In this document: piece by piece, positions 12,017-22,100 of the stretch | How the letters are laid out: every line of letters begins with the position of its first letter | Position numbering within the stretch: the stretch's first letter is position 1 | Assembly (NCBI GenBank): GCA_964017065.1 | Contig: OZ024787.1 | Span: 7,206,996 to 7,270,995 of the forward strand | DNA from: Haliclona indistincta | Lineage: Eukaryota; Porifera; Demospongiae; Haplosclerida; Chalinidae | Reading direction: 5' to 3' | Length of the DNA: 64,000 nt | Program-made: the position numbers and the translations under genes | Notes under the pieces: generated by a model | What the model saw: only the letters and a program-made list of their open reading frames with translations | Database searches by the model: none | What the model was told of the DNA's origin: nothing

Positions 12017-12114
12017 ATGCCTACCTGTGGTGTATCATGAATACACTTAGCAATAACCATTAATCCCTCGGGAGTTATTGCTTCGTGTATTCATGATACA
12101 CCACGGGTAGGCAT
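12017..12114. mobile_element. 98-bp foldback with 41-bp arms
   Basis: The arm starting atgcctacctgtggtgtatc pairs with the reverse complement ending ggtaggcat, with about 3 mismatches and a 16-base loop. It is a minimal foldback element. Confidence 0.85.
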
Positions 12115-12439
12115 GGTATAACATTATACTTATTTACCCATCTATATACATAACTAGTCCAACAGTACTGACAGTAGTTCATGTGTCTAAGCTAGCTTGA
12201 CTTTCTTACTGGGAGAGAGAAATTTAGCTAATGCACAGTTTGTAATATTGGCAACAACTCAGTTGTTGGTCAAGGTTGCTTCTGATGAGCTAATAGTTTT
12301 GTAGGTTGGTAATTTTAGATAGCTGACAGTGCAATATAGTTATTTGCCGGGTATTATAATTTACAGAAAATTAATCATGAACTAGGTAGTGCTATCTTTA
12401 TGCAGTCCTTTAATGCTCATTTCTTCTTGTCTCCCATAG

Positions 12440-14578
12440 TCATTCTCCACTCCATGGTTCTTGTTCGCTAAGCCCAACAACCATTATCTTGTGTTCTATC
12501 TGCTTGAGATCATCAACAATATTGTGCAGTACCAGTTTGACGGTATGATACAGCAACTAGATGATCACTATACTGTGTGTTACTCATTCCTCAGGTAACA
12601 CTAATCTGGTCTACTCTGTTGTACGATCCAAACATGTCTTTTATCAGGTAAATATTTTTCAGTGTACTCGTTTCCGATGCAATACTGATTTATAGCTCTT
12701 TCTCCTCCTTAGAACAATTTTTGCTAGGTATTGTTAAAAAAAGAGTTCTATTTATTCAATTTCTATGCTTTGTTGTTGCTTGTGTATACTTAGTGTTTAT
12801 AGTTGGATTTCTTTGTACTAATGTTTGCCTCTTAGAGTGTTGTCTATGTGTTTCATTTTTCCAGTTGGCTGGTCTCTCTGATAATGCCTGTCTCAATGTG
12901 TCTCGTAATCGTTCCTCTCGTACTAAATCTACAACAGAGGAACCATCTCCAACCACTCAACAACCGCTTGCCGAGGACAGTGGAGAGATAGCATCAGACA
13001 CAAGTGTACAACAGCAGTCGCCACCTGGTAAGATAACTGAGAGGGAATGCTCTGTGTTACTCAGAATTTTTTAGTAGCTGAGGCAGTGACGGACTCCTCA
13101 CCTCCTCCTAACCCTCCTCCTCAAACAATGCCCGAGATAACACCACTGAAGAGAGTAGAAATGGAGACAGTAGAGGTGGAGATGGAGCCAGGAGCTGGTG
13201 GCACTGACTCGGTCCCACCCTCACCATCAACCCCACCTGTCACACCCTCACAAACTACACATACCAGCACATCACTGACAACCACGCCCACTTCTGTTCA
13301 GCCATCGTCCAGTGGAGCTAGCCAAGCAGCAGCCTCTCTTCCCTCTCATGTTGTTCCCTCCTCTAGTGGACCTACCTTTGCTTCATCTTATGATCTTCCT
13401 CCTGTTGTTGGAGCAGGCAAGAGAAAGAAGCAGTCTCGTCCTAGTAACCTACAACAAGCTAAACCAACACTGTATCCTCTTGGGAGGCAGGTCGCTAGTG
13501 GTAACAAGCTTCTTCTAGAGCCCACTACACCTACTGACTTCAAGGCCTCTCCTGAATGGGTACGATAGCTTCTACTTCTCTCTTTGTTTAGTTCCCTCTT
13601 GACAGCAATTCATTGTGCTATGTTTAGTATGGGTATTCTACTCTTTTTCTCTCTTTAGTTTTTTATTAAGTTCAATTTTGGTTTTACTAGGTTCGTAGCT
13701 GGAAGCAGCGTCTTCCTCTGCACACTGTACTGAGATTGCTGCAAGTACTGGTACCACAAGTAGAGAAACTGTGCTCGGAAAAGTGAGTGATACAACGAAG
13801 AAAATAGTCAACCAAACATACATATAGACAGACAGACAGACAGACAGGCAGCTAGACGAGTGCTTTCTTTGTGTGTCAACTGATGTGAATCTAAATAGCT
13901 GAACAAGCTAATAGTATTATCTTGTGTCTCTTTGTTGGTCATACACATGTAGTGAGGTGAAGTTTGAGACTGAGATACTGGAGTACCTGAAGAATGGTAC
14001 ACTAGTGGGGCTCCTCCCAGTACCACACCCCATTATCATCAGGAAATATCAGGTATTGACTACTATGTAATGTAGTGATAGTACTATAGTACAGTAGATA
14101 GTAGCATTGTGTCAGTAGTGATAGTACTATAGTACAGTAGATAGTAGCATTGTGTCAGTAGTGATAGTACTATAGTACAGTAGATAGTAGCATTGTGTCA
14201 GTAGTGATAGTACTATAGTACAGTAGATAGTAGCATTGTGTCAGTAGTGATAGTACTATAGTACAGTAGATAGTAGCATTGTGTCAGTAGTGATAGTACT
14301 ATAGTACAGTAGATAGTAGCATTGTGTCAGTAGTGATAGTACTGTAGTACAGTAGATAGTAGCATTGTGATGCGTCTTTGTTTTCATTTTCTTCAGACAA
14401 GTGAGAGTACCGAGATTTGGTTTCACACGTATATCTGGGGCGTGGTGTATGTGAGGTAAGAATGTTGAACCTAACCCATAGACCTGCTATAACAAGCCGT
14501 CTGTCTGTCAGGAACTATGAGCCTCCAATCTGGTATGACACCTTCATTAATCTCTTCACTGTCAACCGAAGCCAATAG
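12440..14578 (+). CDS. HID1: HID1 copy, 3' half (unit 0), frame intact
   Basis: Eight exons: 12440-12542, 12595-12647, 12865-13027, 13075-13559, 13691-13782, 13953-14052, 14397-14455, 14512-14578. All junctions are GT-AG and the phases add up. The protein reads SFSTPWFLFAKPNNHYLVFY, then NTNLVYSVVRSKHVFYQ, a Ser/Pro/Thr-rich linker, LRLLQVLVPQVEK, GTLVGLLPVPHPIIIRKYQ and WYDTFINLF, then a stop. This order matches the C-terminal half of HID1, a conserved Golgi/trans-Golgi peripheral membrane protein needed for dense-core vesicle biogenesis. Earlier exons must lie left of the window, beyond the intron that hosts ANK1. No lesion is visible in this half, so it may belong to the working gene. Confidence 0.85.
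14072..14390. repeat. 43-bp intronic minisatellite, seven copies
   Basis: The unit tagtgatagtactatagtac... repeats from 14,072 at a strict 43-bp period (14,115, 14,158, 14,201, 14,244, 14,287, 14,330). It lies in the intron between HID1 exons 13953-14052 and 14397-14455. Units 1 and 2 have no such expansion at this place. Confidence 0.9.
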
Positions 14579-14829
14579 AGAAGGAACAAATTGTACATAA
14601 ATTATACTGTGTGCAGTGCGTACAGCTGCTTATAATAATCAGATAATCATGAGCTCTATCTCTTAGGACTATTATTATTTTTACTGAAATACTTGTACCA
14701 TAACACCAAAATTTGATAATAAAAACCTGTATAAAATTGTATTTGAAAGTCATCTCAATTACCATGACGGCACACATGAATTGTAGTTGTTGCAAATACA
14801 AATGGGTAAAAATTTGACACTGTGACTAG

Positions 14830-14851
14830 TCACATACTCTAAGAAAATGAC
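14830..14851 (-). pseudogene. orphan tail of the PH-gene last exon at the array junction (unit 0/1)
   Basis: Reverse reading gives HFLRVCD and a stop. These are the last codons of the PH-domain gene, whose intact copy ends at 51,147. The sequence is followed at 14,852 by HID1 intron sequence instead of PH coding sequence. The same remnant is at 28,736-28,757 and 44,236-44,257. Confidence 0.8.
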
Positions 14852-15671
14852 AACAAACTGCTGGTAAGATTATTATCCTAGCTACTGTATGTAGTAGATA
14901 AGAATAATGATTTCTTTTTTCTTTCACAAGTGTTGAACTGTGTCCGTCTGCTCACTCGGCTAATCCCTCTCTTGTTTGAGTCTCCTGACTGGAGGCTGCT
15001 GTTCTGGTCTCCAGCAAACATCTCTAAGGTTGGTACGACCCTCCACTACAACAGACACTATCATACACATCTACCAACCTGAGGATAAATGGAGAGCACA
15101 TTATTATACCCTATAACCACAGACTCAAGTGAGGTAAAGGATGATGGCTTGTATGTGCTAGTATAGTGTGTTTCTGTTTATTATAAGATAAAGGAATGTT
15201 GTCCTACATGTGTGTGTTTGTGTCATTGATTGTGATTTTGTCTACTGAGTGAGTATGTGTGTGCATACATTGTACTTGTGTAGTAAGGAATTAAGCTGAA
15301 TTTGCATCTAATTGTTTGTTGTTTGTGACACTTGATAAAGCATCAACTCACTAGTGCTTGTGACGTCATCTTGGAATAGGGAGATGTTTTCTATTCGAGT
15401 AGTGTCACCACCGCATCCAGGAATCTGGTTAAATTAGCTTGCCTGGAACTATTGATAATTGGTACCATCAGCATTCAGGGTCTTATTCCAAATGTCTCTT
15501 TACATGTAAAGATAACTGGATTGTTTGCAGTGTTCTTTCTGTGAAATTTGATGAGTGCTGTACCACCATAGTGTTGTAGTCCTCTCCTCTATAAGCTTGA
15601 TTTCTAACTTCATCTTGCTCCATTAACATAGTAGAGTAAAGGTTACATATTTGCATTAGTGCGTGTCACTA

Positions 15672-15920
15672 TTTGTGAGCGGATTTTTGAAAGGGGTCAC
15701 TTTGCTCCTGCAATTTTTGAAGACATGCCTGATTTCAAATGGCCGCTACTCAGTCAAACATTATTGAAGCTCAATGAAATTTTTGTGTATATTATTTGAT
15801 GGCTCTGCTTGCAGTACATAAAATTTTAGTGCCATTGTACTAAATTTGGATGAATGGCAGCAAGTTGAAAACATGCATTCATTCGAAAACTGCATGAGTG
15901 AAGTGACCACATTCTCAAAT
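15672..15920. mobile_element. MITE-like element, ends GTGAGCGGATTT (copy 1)
   Basis: It starts tgtgagcggattt and ends with the inverted form aaatccgctcgat. A related copy is at 25,406-25,670. It lies inside a HID1 intron of unit 1 and is absent from the same intron in unit 3, so it inserted after duplication. Confidence 0.6.
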
Positions 15921-16454
15921 CCGCTCGATCCTATTTTGTGTTTTTCCCTAAAATGCATCCTTCATTTTACTGTCATAACACCTAAACACTGATTGATTGT
16001 ATTTGTTTATTCTAGGATATGGACTTCTTGATCAAAGGTCTCACATCATTGATTGCCAATCCTCTCAACCAGGTGAAACAGTTGTTGATATAACAAGAAA
16101 TAATATTGAAATGTTCTTATTATTAGAGTCGCACATATCTCCCTGGCTCTACTAAGAAGATATTCTTCACTGAAGTCCTGTATAATTATTATAGTATGGA
16201 AACTAGTCTCCATCAATCAGGTATGTTTTTAGAATTTGCAGAATATTTAACTTTTGTCCTTTTAATTAGAAATTCTGGTCTCACCTGCTAAGGAGTACGA
16301 TACTGTTTGAATTTCTTGTACCACTACTGTACGAGATACTGAATGCTCGAACTGACCCTAGTGAGTCTCACACCTCTTTGTTTCATGAGAATAGGGCTTC
16401 CACTTGTACTTGTATAGCAACTACTGTATTACGGGTAATTTTTGCTAGGCTGAA

Positions 16455-16514
16455 TCCCAATAAATGGCTGGAGGAAGACGCTGAAACACGCCATTTTAGC
16501 CATTTATTGGGAAT
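16455..16514. repeat. short hairpin, unit 1 only
   Basis: The arms cccaataaatggct and agccatttattggga flank about 30 bases. The matching intron in unit 3 (about 49,675-49,700) lacks it. Confidence 0.6.
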
Positions 16515-18325
16515 TTTTCGGAAATAAGATGCTACTACTCTTTCCAGTATAGCTGCCGCCCTAGAGTTTATCGCTTAGTCGCTTCAGCTTTTACGTGGGT
16601 ATAATTTTATGAACAGGCAAATGGACATACAAATTAGACTATTATGACATGATACATTTCATCAAGATTTGGACATTTTATTTTCGTTTTTGAGCAAAAA
16701 TTGCTGGGAAAAATAGGAACATTTAGCACTGAAAATTAGCTAGCCGCTATAGAAAATGTCGCTCTTGTCCTTTTTTAAATTCTTGTTCTTTTATTCCTCC
16801 TTTCTCAGATATGATCGGTATGCTTCATGTTGGTGTGTTCATTCTACTCATGTTGAGTGGTGAGAGGAACTTCAGTGTTCGTCTCAACAAACCCTACTCC
16901 AGTAAAGTGCCCATGGACATCCCACGCCTCTCCAAGGGCACACATGCTGATCTGCTCTTCTTGGTGAGGAAGCTAGCCTAGCTTGCTATCAGACACTACA
17001 GTACAGTCTCTGATTATTAAAGTCCATAATTATATTGCTGATTTAAGTGACAGTTCAAAGACTGTCCTCGTCCTGTACTTACATGTACAATAGTTGCTGT
17101 AAAATGCCTTTGCATAATACAGTATTCTTAATAATGTTTATCCTATTCCAGGTATTTCATCGTGTGATTACTGCTGGGTTACCATGGATACGGCCACTGT
17201 ATGACTGCCTCCTCACAGTGCTAGTGAATGGTAAGTGTATAAACCAGTGTCCAATAACCTGCTAGTGGTGCACTGTGATAGCAAAGTGAATGAAACGTAA
17301 ACAATAATGATCAAATCTTCTATGTTTGTCAAAAGGTCTTCGATACAGTACGAGTACACAGCTTTTGACTTGCATGTGTGGAGCCTTCTTCAGGTGTCAA
17401 ACAGTTTTGTGAAAGTGAAAGATTCGAAAATAGATACAGTACACCTGTACCATTCACTTTCACGTTCTGTATAATAGCTAGCCTCTAGAAAGACACTTTC
17501 TTGTTCTTACACATAAGTTGACTAAACTAGCGTACACATGAGCTCACAACATTGGGCTCATGCAGCACACAGTTTTGTGCTTTAACTTGTGTCCAGGGAG
17601 CTATGTAAGCTGCTTACTCTGTATGAATGATTAACAGCTTTGCTCACACGCTTGTACATGTACTATGACTACATGTAATGCAGTGTAAGCAACTTTGGTG
17701 CACCATATCAAAGAGCCAGTGATCAATTATTTATCTCTTTTCAGTGCAGTGTACGTTTCTTTTTTTTTCCAGTGTCTCCATATCTCAAGTCACTATCAAT
17801 GGTCACGTGCACTCGTATGATGCATCTTATGGAGGTACTTGCTTCTCTCTCTCTCTTCATTCTAAGATACAGTACCATGTGCATTGTCTGCTGATAATGC
17901 ATGTACCAAAAGTAGTAATTTTCACCTGATCGCAGCATGCAAAGAAACACATGTATGCATTGAAATAACATCTAAAAACGGCTGCTGTTTGAGCCGTACT
18001 ACTCAAAATCTCAGGTAGAATGCTCTAAGGTGTAGCTAATTTGTGCACTCCTGGTTAATGCTGTTTGCTCATTAATTATTCATGAGTAGCTACAAAAATA
18101 TATTCAGACACTGTGTCAAGATAAAATGCGTGTAAAGACAAGCAACCGAGATTAGTAATAGATGCCAAAGGATGCTCTTTTACAGTAGTTGACTGTAGTT
18201 CTGAAGCTAAGCTCTCACGCAAAGTAGCTTGGTAGCAGAAACCAAACACCCATCATGACTTTTCTGAGTTTCTGCGTCAACTTATGTCTCAGCTGTAGCA
18301 AAGAAACACAAACAAATACCACCAA

Positions 18326-18706
18326 CCAATGCTTCTGTATTTAGCGGAGTGCCATTGAGAGTCTGCAGGCGTCCCGATAAGCTAGCATAGAGAAATAAGC
18401 TGGGAAGTCGAAAATCCACGGTGATCTCTTCGAGTCATAACTTATGAATGGCAAATTTTCTAACAAAATTTTTACTCCTTGTCCGTGCCTACGACATCGT
18501 ACAACTGGAAGAACCAGGCTGTACGGTCTACTGGATGGAGCTGCTCACAAACTTTGACGCAGAAACGGTTCACCAGAGAGTCGCCATTTACTGAGCTAGA
18601 ACGAGGAAGTCCACGCCCACACAGCATAGGTGTGGTCGCCGCCTAACGATATCAAAAGTGCACATTCTATGCACAAAATTGTACGCACTAAACAGGGTAC
18701 CGCCAC
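18326..18706. repeat. dispersed repeat of about 370 bp (copy 1)
   Basis: It shares long blocks with 31,160-31,530 and with 63,018-63,385, for example tcgtacaactggaa and ctactggatggagctgct. Copies 1 and 2 are part of the duplicated unit; copy 3 lies outside it. Its nature is unknown. A - strand frame (VVRC-R/H-R-H/Q-GQGV) recurs, but I do not claim a protein. Confidence 0.7.
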
Positions 18707-19192
18707 CTTAACTAGATGTGTCACCCAGCCTTGGGATGACTCGTGAATCATGAAAACCTGACACGTACACATGTGAGCTGAGTCAAATAGTGGTACATGA
18801 ATGAAAGCTCAATCAATTCAGTTACTTGTATTATTGACAGTCAGATATGATTGTGATGTGGCAATTCCTTCCTTCTCTTGTTCCTGTATAGAGGACAATA
18901 CACACTCACAATCAGAGCTGGCACCAGCTAAGTTTGACAAAATTATTTACATGTATTTTGCGCATAAAGCATATGAAAGTTGCTGCTTTATGAGGCATAC
19001 CTACCAATGGTGCACCCACAGCATGATCAAAAACCTTCACAGACACTCGGGAACGACGGGAAGTATGGCAGATAAAAAGATTAAAGCATTTGTGTTTGGT
19101 CGTCAATCATTTTCTGGGTAAATACTGGTACAGCACTAGCGCACCTTTGCCGCCTTCCCTGATCATGATGATGTGCTAGTCACAACTCACCA
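18707..19192. other. 3' flank of ANK2, no separate gene accepted
   Basis: The sequence is shared with 31,531-32,017 in unit 2. A + strand frame of 106 codons (18,801-19,121) has a counterpart of 122 codons in unit 2. Since the duplication is recent, this does not show coding function. The ANK2 3' UTR should lie here. Confidence 0.4.
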
Positions 19193-22100
19193 TCAGTTGC
19201 TGTGGATCCTGTCAGCTGTCTCATGTTTTTCCATCTGCTTCAGTGCAGCTCTTAACACACTCCATGAAGGGACTCCCCTCTGTGAGACGTTGTCTTGTTG
19301 CTGCAGCCATGCTGAGAGCATGTCTATCCTGCATTGACTAGGTTTATAATGTCGATAGGTCTCGATATCAGTAAGTGTTGAGTAGAGAAGGCCTAGTTGT
19401 AGTCCAAGATCCTTCCAGTCATTGAGATCACGAATCACAGCCAACACATCACACAGGTCATTCTCAGCTGTAACGAGTAAATAAAGACAGGGCACTCTAT
19501 CCATCATTGTAACTTACATAGTCTTCTTGAGATGTCACCACTAACCCCAGCCGCAGCTGTAGGTAGCTGTGTATCAGTAGCTGTGTGTAGCTGTGTATCA
19601 GTAGCTGTGGGTAGCTGTGTATCACTAGCTGTGGGTAGCTGTGCATCAGTAGCTGTGGGTAGCTGTGTATCAGTAGCTGTGGGTAGCTGTGCATCAGTAG
19701 CTGTTGGTAGCTGTGCATCAGTAGCTGTGGGTAGCTGTGTATCAGTTGCTGTGGGTAGCTGTGCATCAGTAGCTGTGGGTAGCTGTGCATCAGTAGCTGT
19801 GGGTAGCTGTGCATCAGTAGCTGTGGGTAGCTGTGCATCAGTAGCTGTGGGTAGCTGTGCATCAGTAGCTGTGGGTAGCTGTGTATCAGTTGCTGTGGGT
19901 AGCTGTGTATCAGTAGCTGTGGGTAGCTGTGTATCAGTAGGTGTGTGTTGCTGTGTATCAGTGTGACTGATGATATCCTCCTCCTTCAGCTCAGCCACCT
20001 CCTGTACACACCAGAAAAACATACCATCACATGCTACAGTACAGCCTGCACACTGCAACTCACCAGAGGGTTCTGTCAGCAAATATGCTGTACTTGTCCA
20101 CACACTCCCTTAGCTCTTTGTGGTCTCGTGGTTTCTGATAGGGCAGTTGGCACTTGAGTACCTCGAGGAGAGAATCAGGAACAGGCTGGCTAGCCATGCT
20201 TTGATTGAAGAGCTGGCACACAGAGGAGGGTTGCAAGAGGTAGTAAGGCTCACATGATAGAGCCTCATCTGTTGAGTAAGTATTCATTCCTTCTTTACGA
20301 TCCAAGAGAAACTTGTGCTGTGGTTGACGAAGAAGCATCGACCTAGCTACTGTAGGTAGATCAAATAGGTCAGTGTCGGGCAAGGCATCAAAGGGATAGC
20401 GGTTGAGTAGAGAGGGAGAGATTAGACATTCACATGTAGTCACAACACTACACAGCTGGTGTTGGAGGTCGAGGATCATCCTGATGACACTGCTGCAGGT
20501 CTGTGCTGCTTCTCTGGTCTTCTCAGACAACAGCACAATGACCCAACGATTACGATCCACAATTTCTACTATAGTGGACACTCCAGAGCCACTCTTCCAG
20601 TAGATTCCATTTTGCCACACTTTGCACTGTCGCTCGAGACCGTACAGAGAGGAGGAGGGTGAAAGATGCTTACTAGCCATAGAAAATGTGAAGGCAAGCC
20701 GAAGGAGAAGAACATGTAGGAAACGATTGCTGAAAAATTGATGAGGGTCACTGCACCCTAGACACCAGCCAAACCTTGGTGAGGGGAGGTCACTACATGT
20801 AGGTCGATGCTCTTTAACAAGACTTGGAAAGAAGAGATGGTTAACTCTTGATGGAGGAGATGTAGTAGTATTGAGATTAGTGGCTTGAAGTGTAGAGGGG
20901 TCCACTGGATGACAGAATTCCATGCTCTCAAGACAGCCCACTAGCATATCTGAGCTGTACTGTGGGAACAACTCCTCAAGGGTCGCGACGGGCACCATAC
21001 CAGTGTTACTGGCAATTTGACGATACTGTTTGAAACATTCTGGAGCAAATAGTGTTCCATGGACCTCTCTCAGCAAGGCCTCTATCTCCACCACCACCCA
21101 GCTAGACTGGGGATGCTCCTGGTTTTGTATGAATAAAATGAGACCTTTGTCACTAAGGGAGGTTAGTGACTCTGTGAGTAAAGTTATGTCAGGTGGGAAA
21201 TCTTCTTCTAGATTGAAAGCAGAGGTCAGCTCATGCAGTGTGCAGCCTTTCTTCGTAAGCTTTGTGTGAAGAAAAGCATACAAAACATGACAGTGCAAGC
21301 TCATGCTGGGCTGGGATGATAGTATGGCTTGTTGGGTGGTCGAGAGGACAGAGCGAAAATAACGAGCTTGTTTGGTTTTTGATAGTCGACAGTCCATGCT
21401 TACAAATCCTCCATATGTCAGGTGCTTTACTCTGCTCTCTGCTATGCTCTTCACTACCAAACTCTTTTCCATTAGCTCTTGTGATGACTTGACCAGGTCA
21501 ACATGGCTGCCAACAATGATGACGTGTGATGATCCCTTGGCTGAGCTACAGGCGTTCTCTATGAAACTGATCCAGTAGTGTATGGACTCACTGATCTTGT
21601 CCATACACTGGCTCAGGTCTATGATACAAACAAATATAGCGGCAGAATTCCTCATTATGTGTTCCAGTACAGCAGCATGACTAGAGTAGTACTCTCGTTG
21701 TCCTGCGAAATCATATATTACCATGTTACCAACCTCGTTGACCTTGCTCTCAACATGGAGAGGTATGATTCCAGCAGTGAGGCATTCTACATCAGGAACA
21801 CGACCTGATGAAAACCTGGAGAAGAAGCCAGTTTTAGTAGCCAAGAGGAGAATCATTTGAGATATCGTTGTCTTGCCTGCTCCACTGTATCCAGTTAGGA
21901 TGAGTTTTGTATAAGTGTGCACAGGAAAATCTTTCTCACATTGTGGAAATGATTGGAACAGTTTTAGTAGATCATAGCTGTTTATTTGAGTAGCAATGTC
22001 TACTGGAGTCTCTTTGTTATTGTTCTCAGCCAGTAGGTCAACTTTACCAGTAGATAGTAAATATTGCACAACATTGGCATTGCCATAGCGACAAGCAATG

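Noticed and set aside
13047..13568. Ser/Pro/Thr-rich frames as independent genes (also 26,454-26,936 and 42,412-42,792)
   Set aside because: They coincide exactly with HID1 exon 4 of the 3' half, with matching splice sites and phases.
14578..14931. HID1 as a circularly permuted gene (3' half before middle part)
   Set aside because: The apparent permutation disappears once the units are read as tandem copies whose large intron holds the antisense ankyrin gene.
18801..19121. + strand frame MKAQSIQLLV..., also at 31,625-31,993
   Set aside because: It is kept in both units only because the duplication is recent; no splice context, known family or coding pattern supports it.
19553..19960. CRISPR-like regular repeats
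   Set aside because: Units are directly adjacent with no spacers and are part of a coding exon in an animal gene.
19497..19966. Long open frames on both strands (HSYPQLLM and GSCVSVAV repeats), and the same at 32,322-32,926
   Set aside because: They are other frames of the 24-bp minisatellite; only the TDTQLPTA frame joins splice sites and conserved exons.
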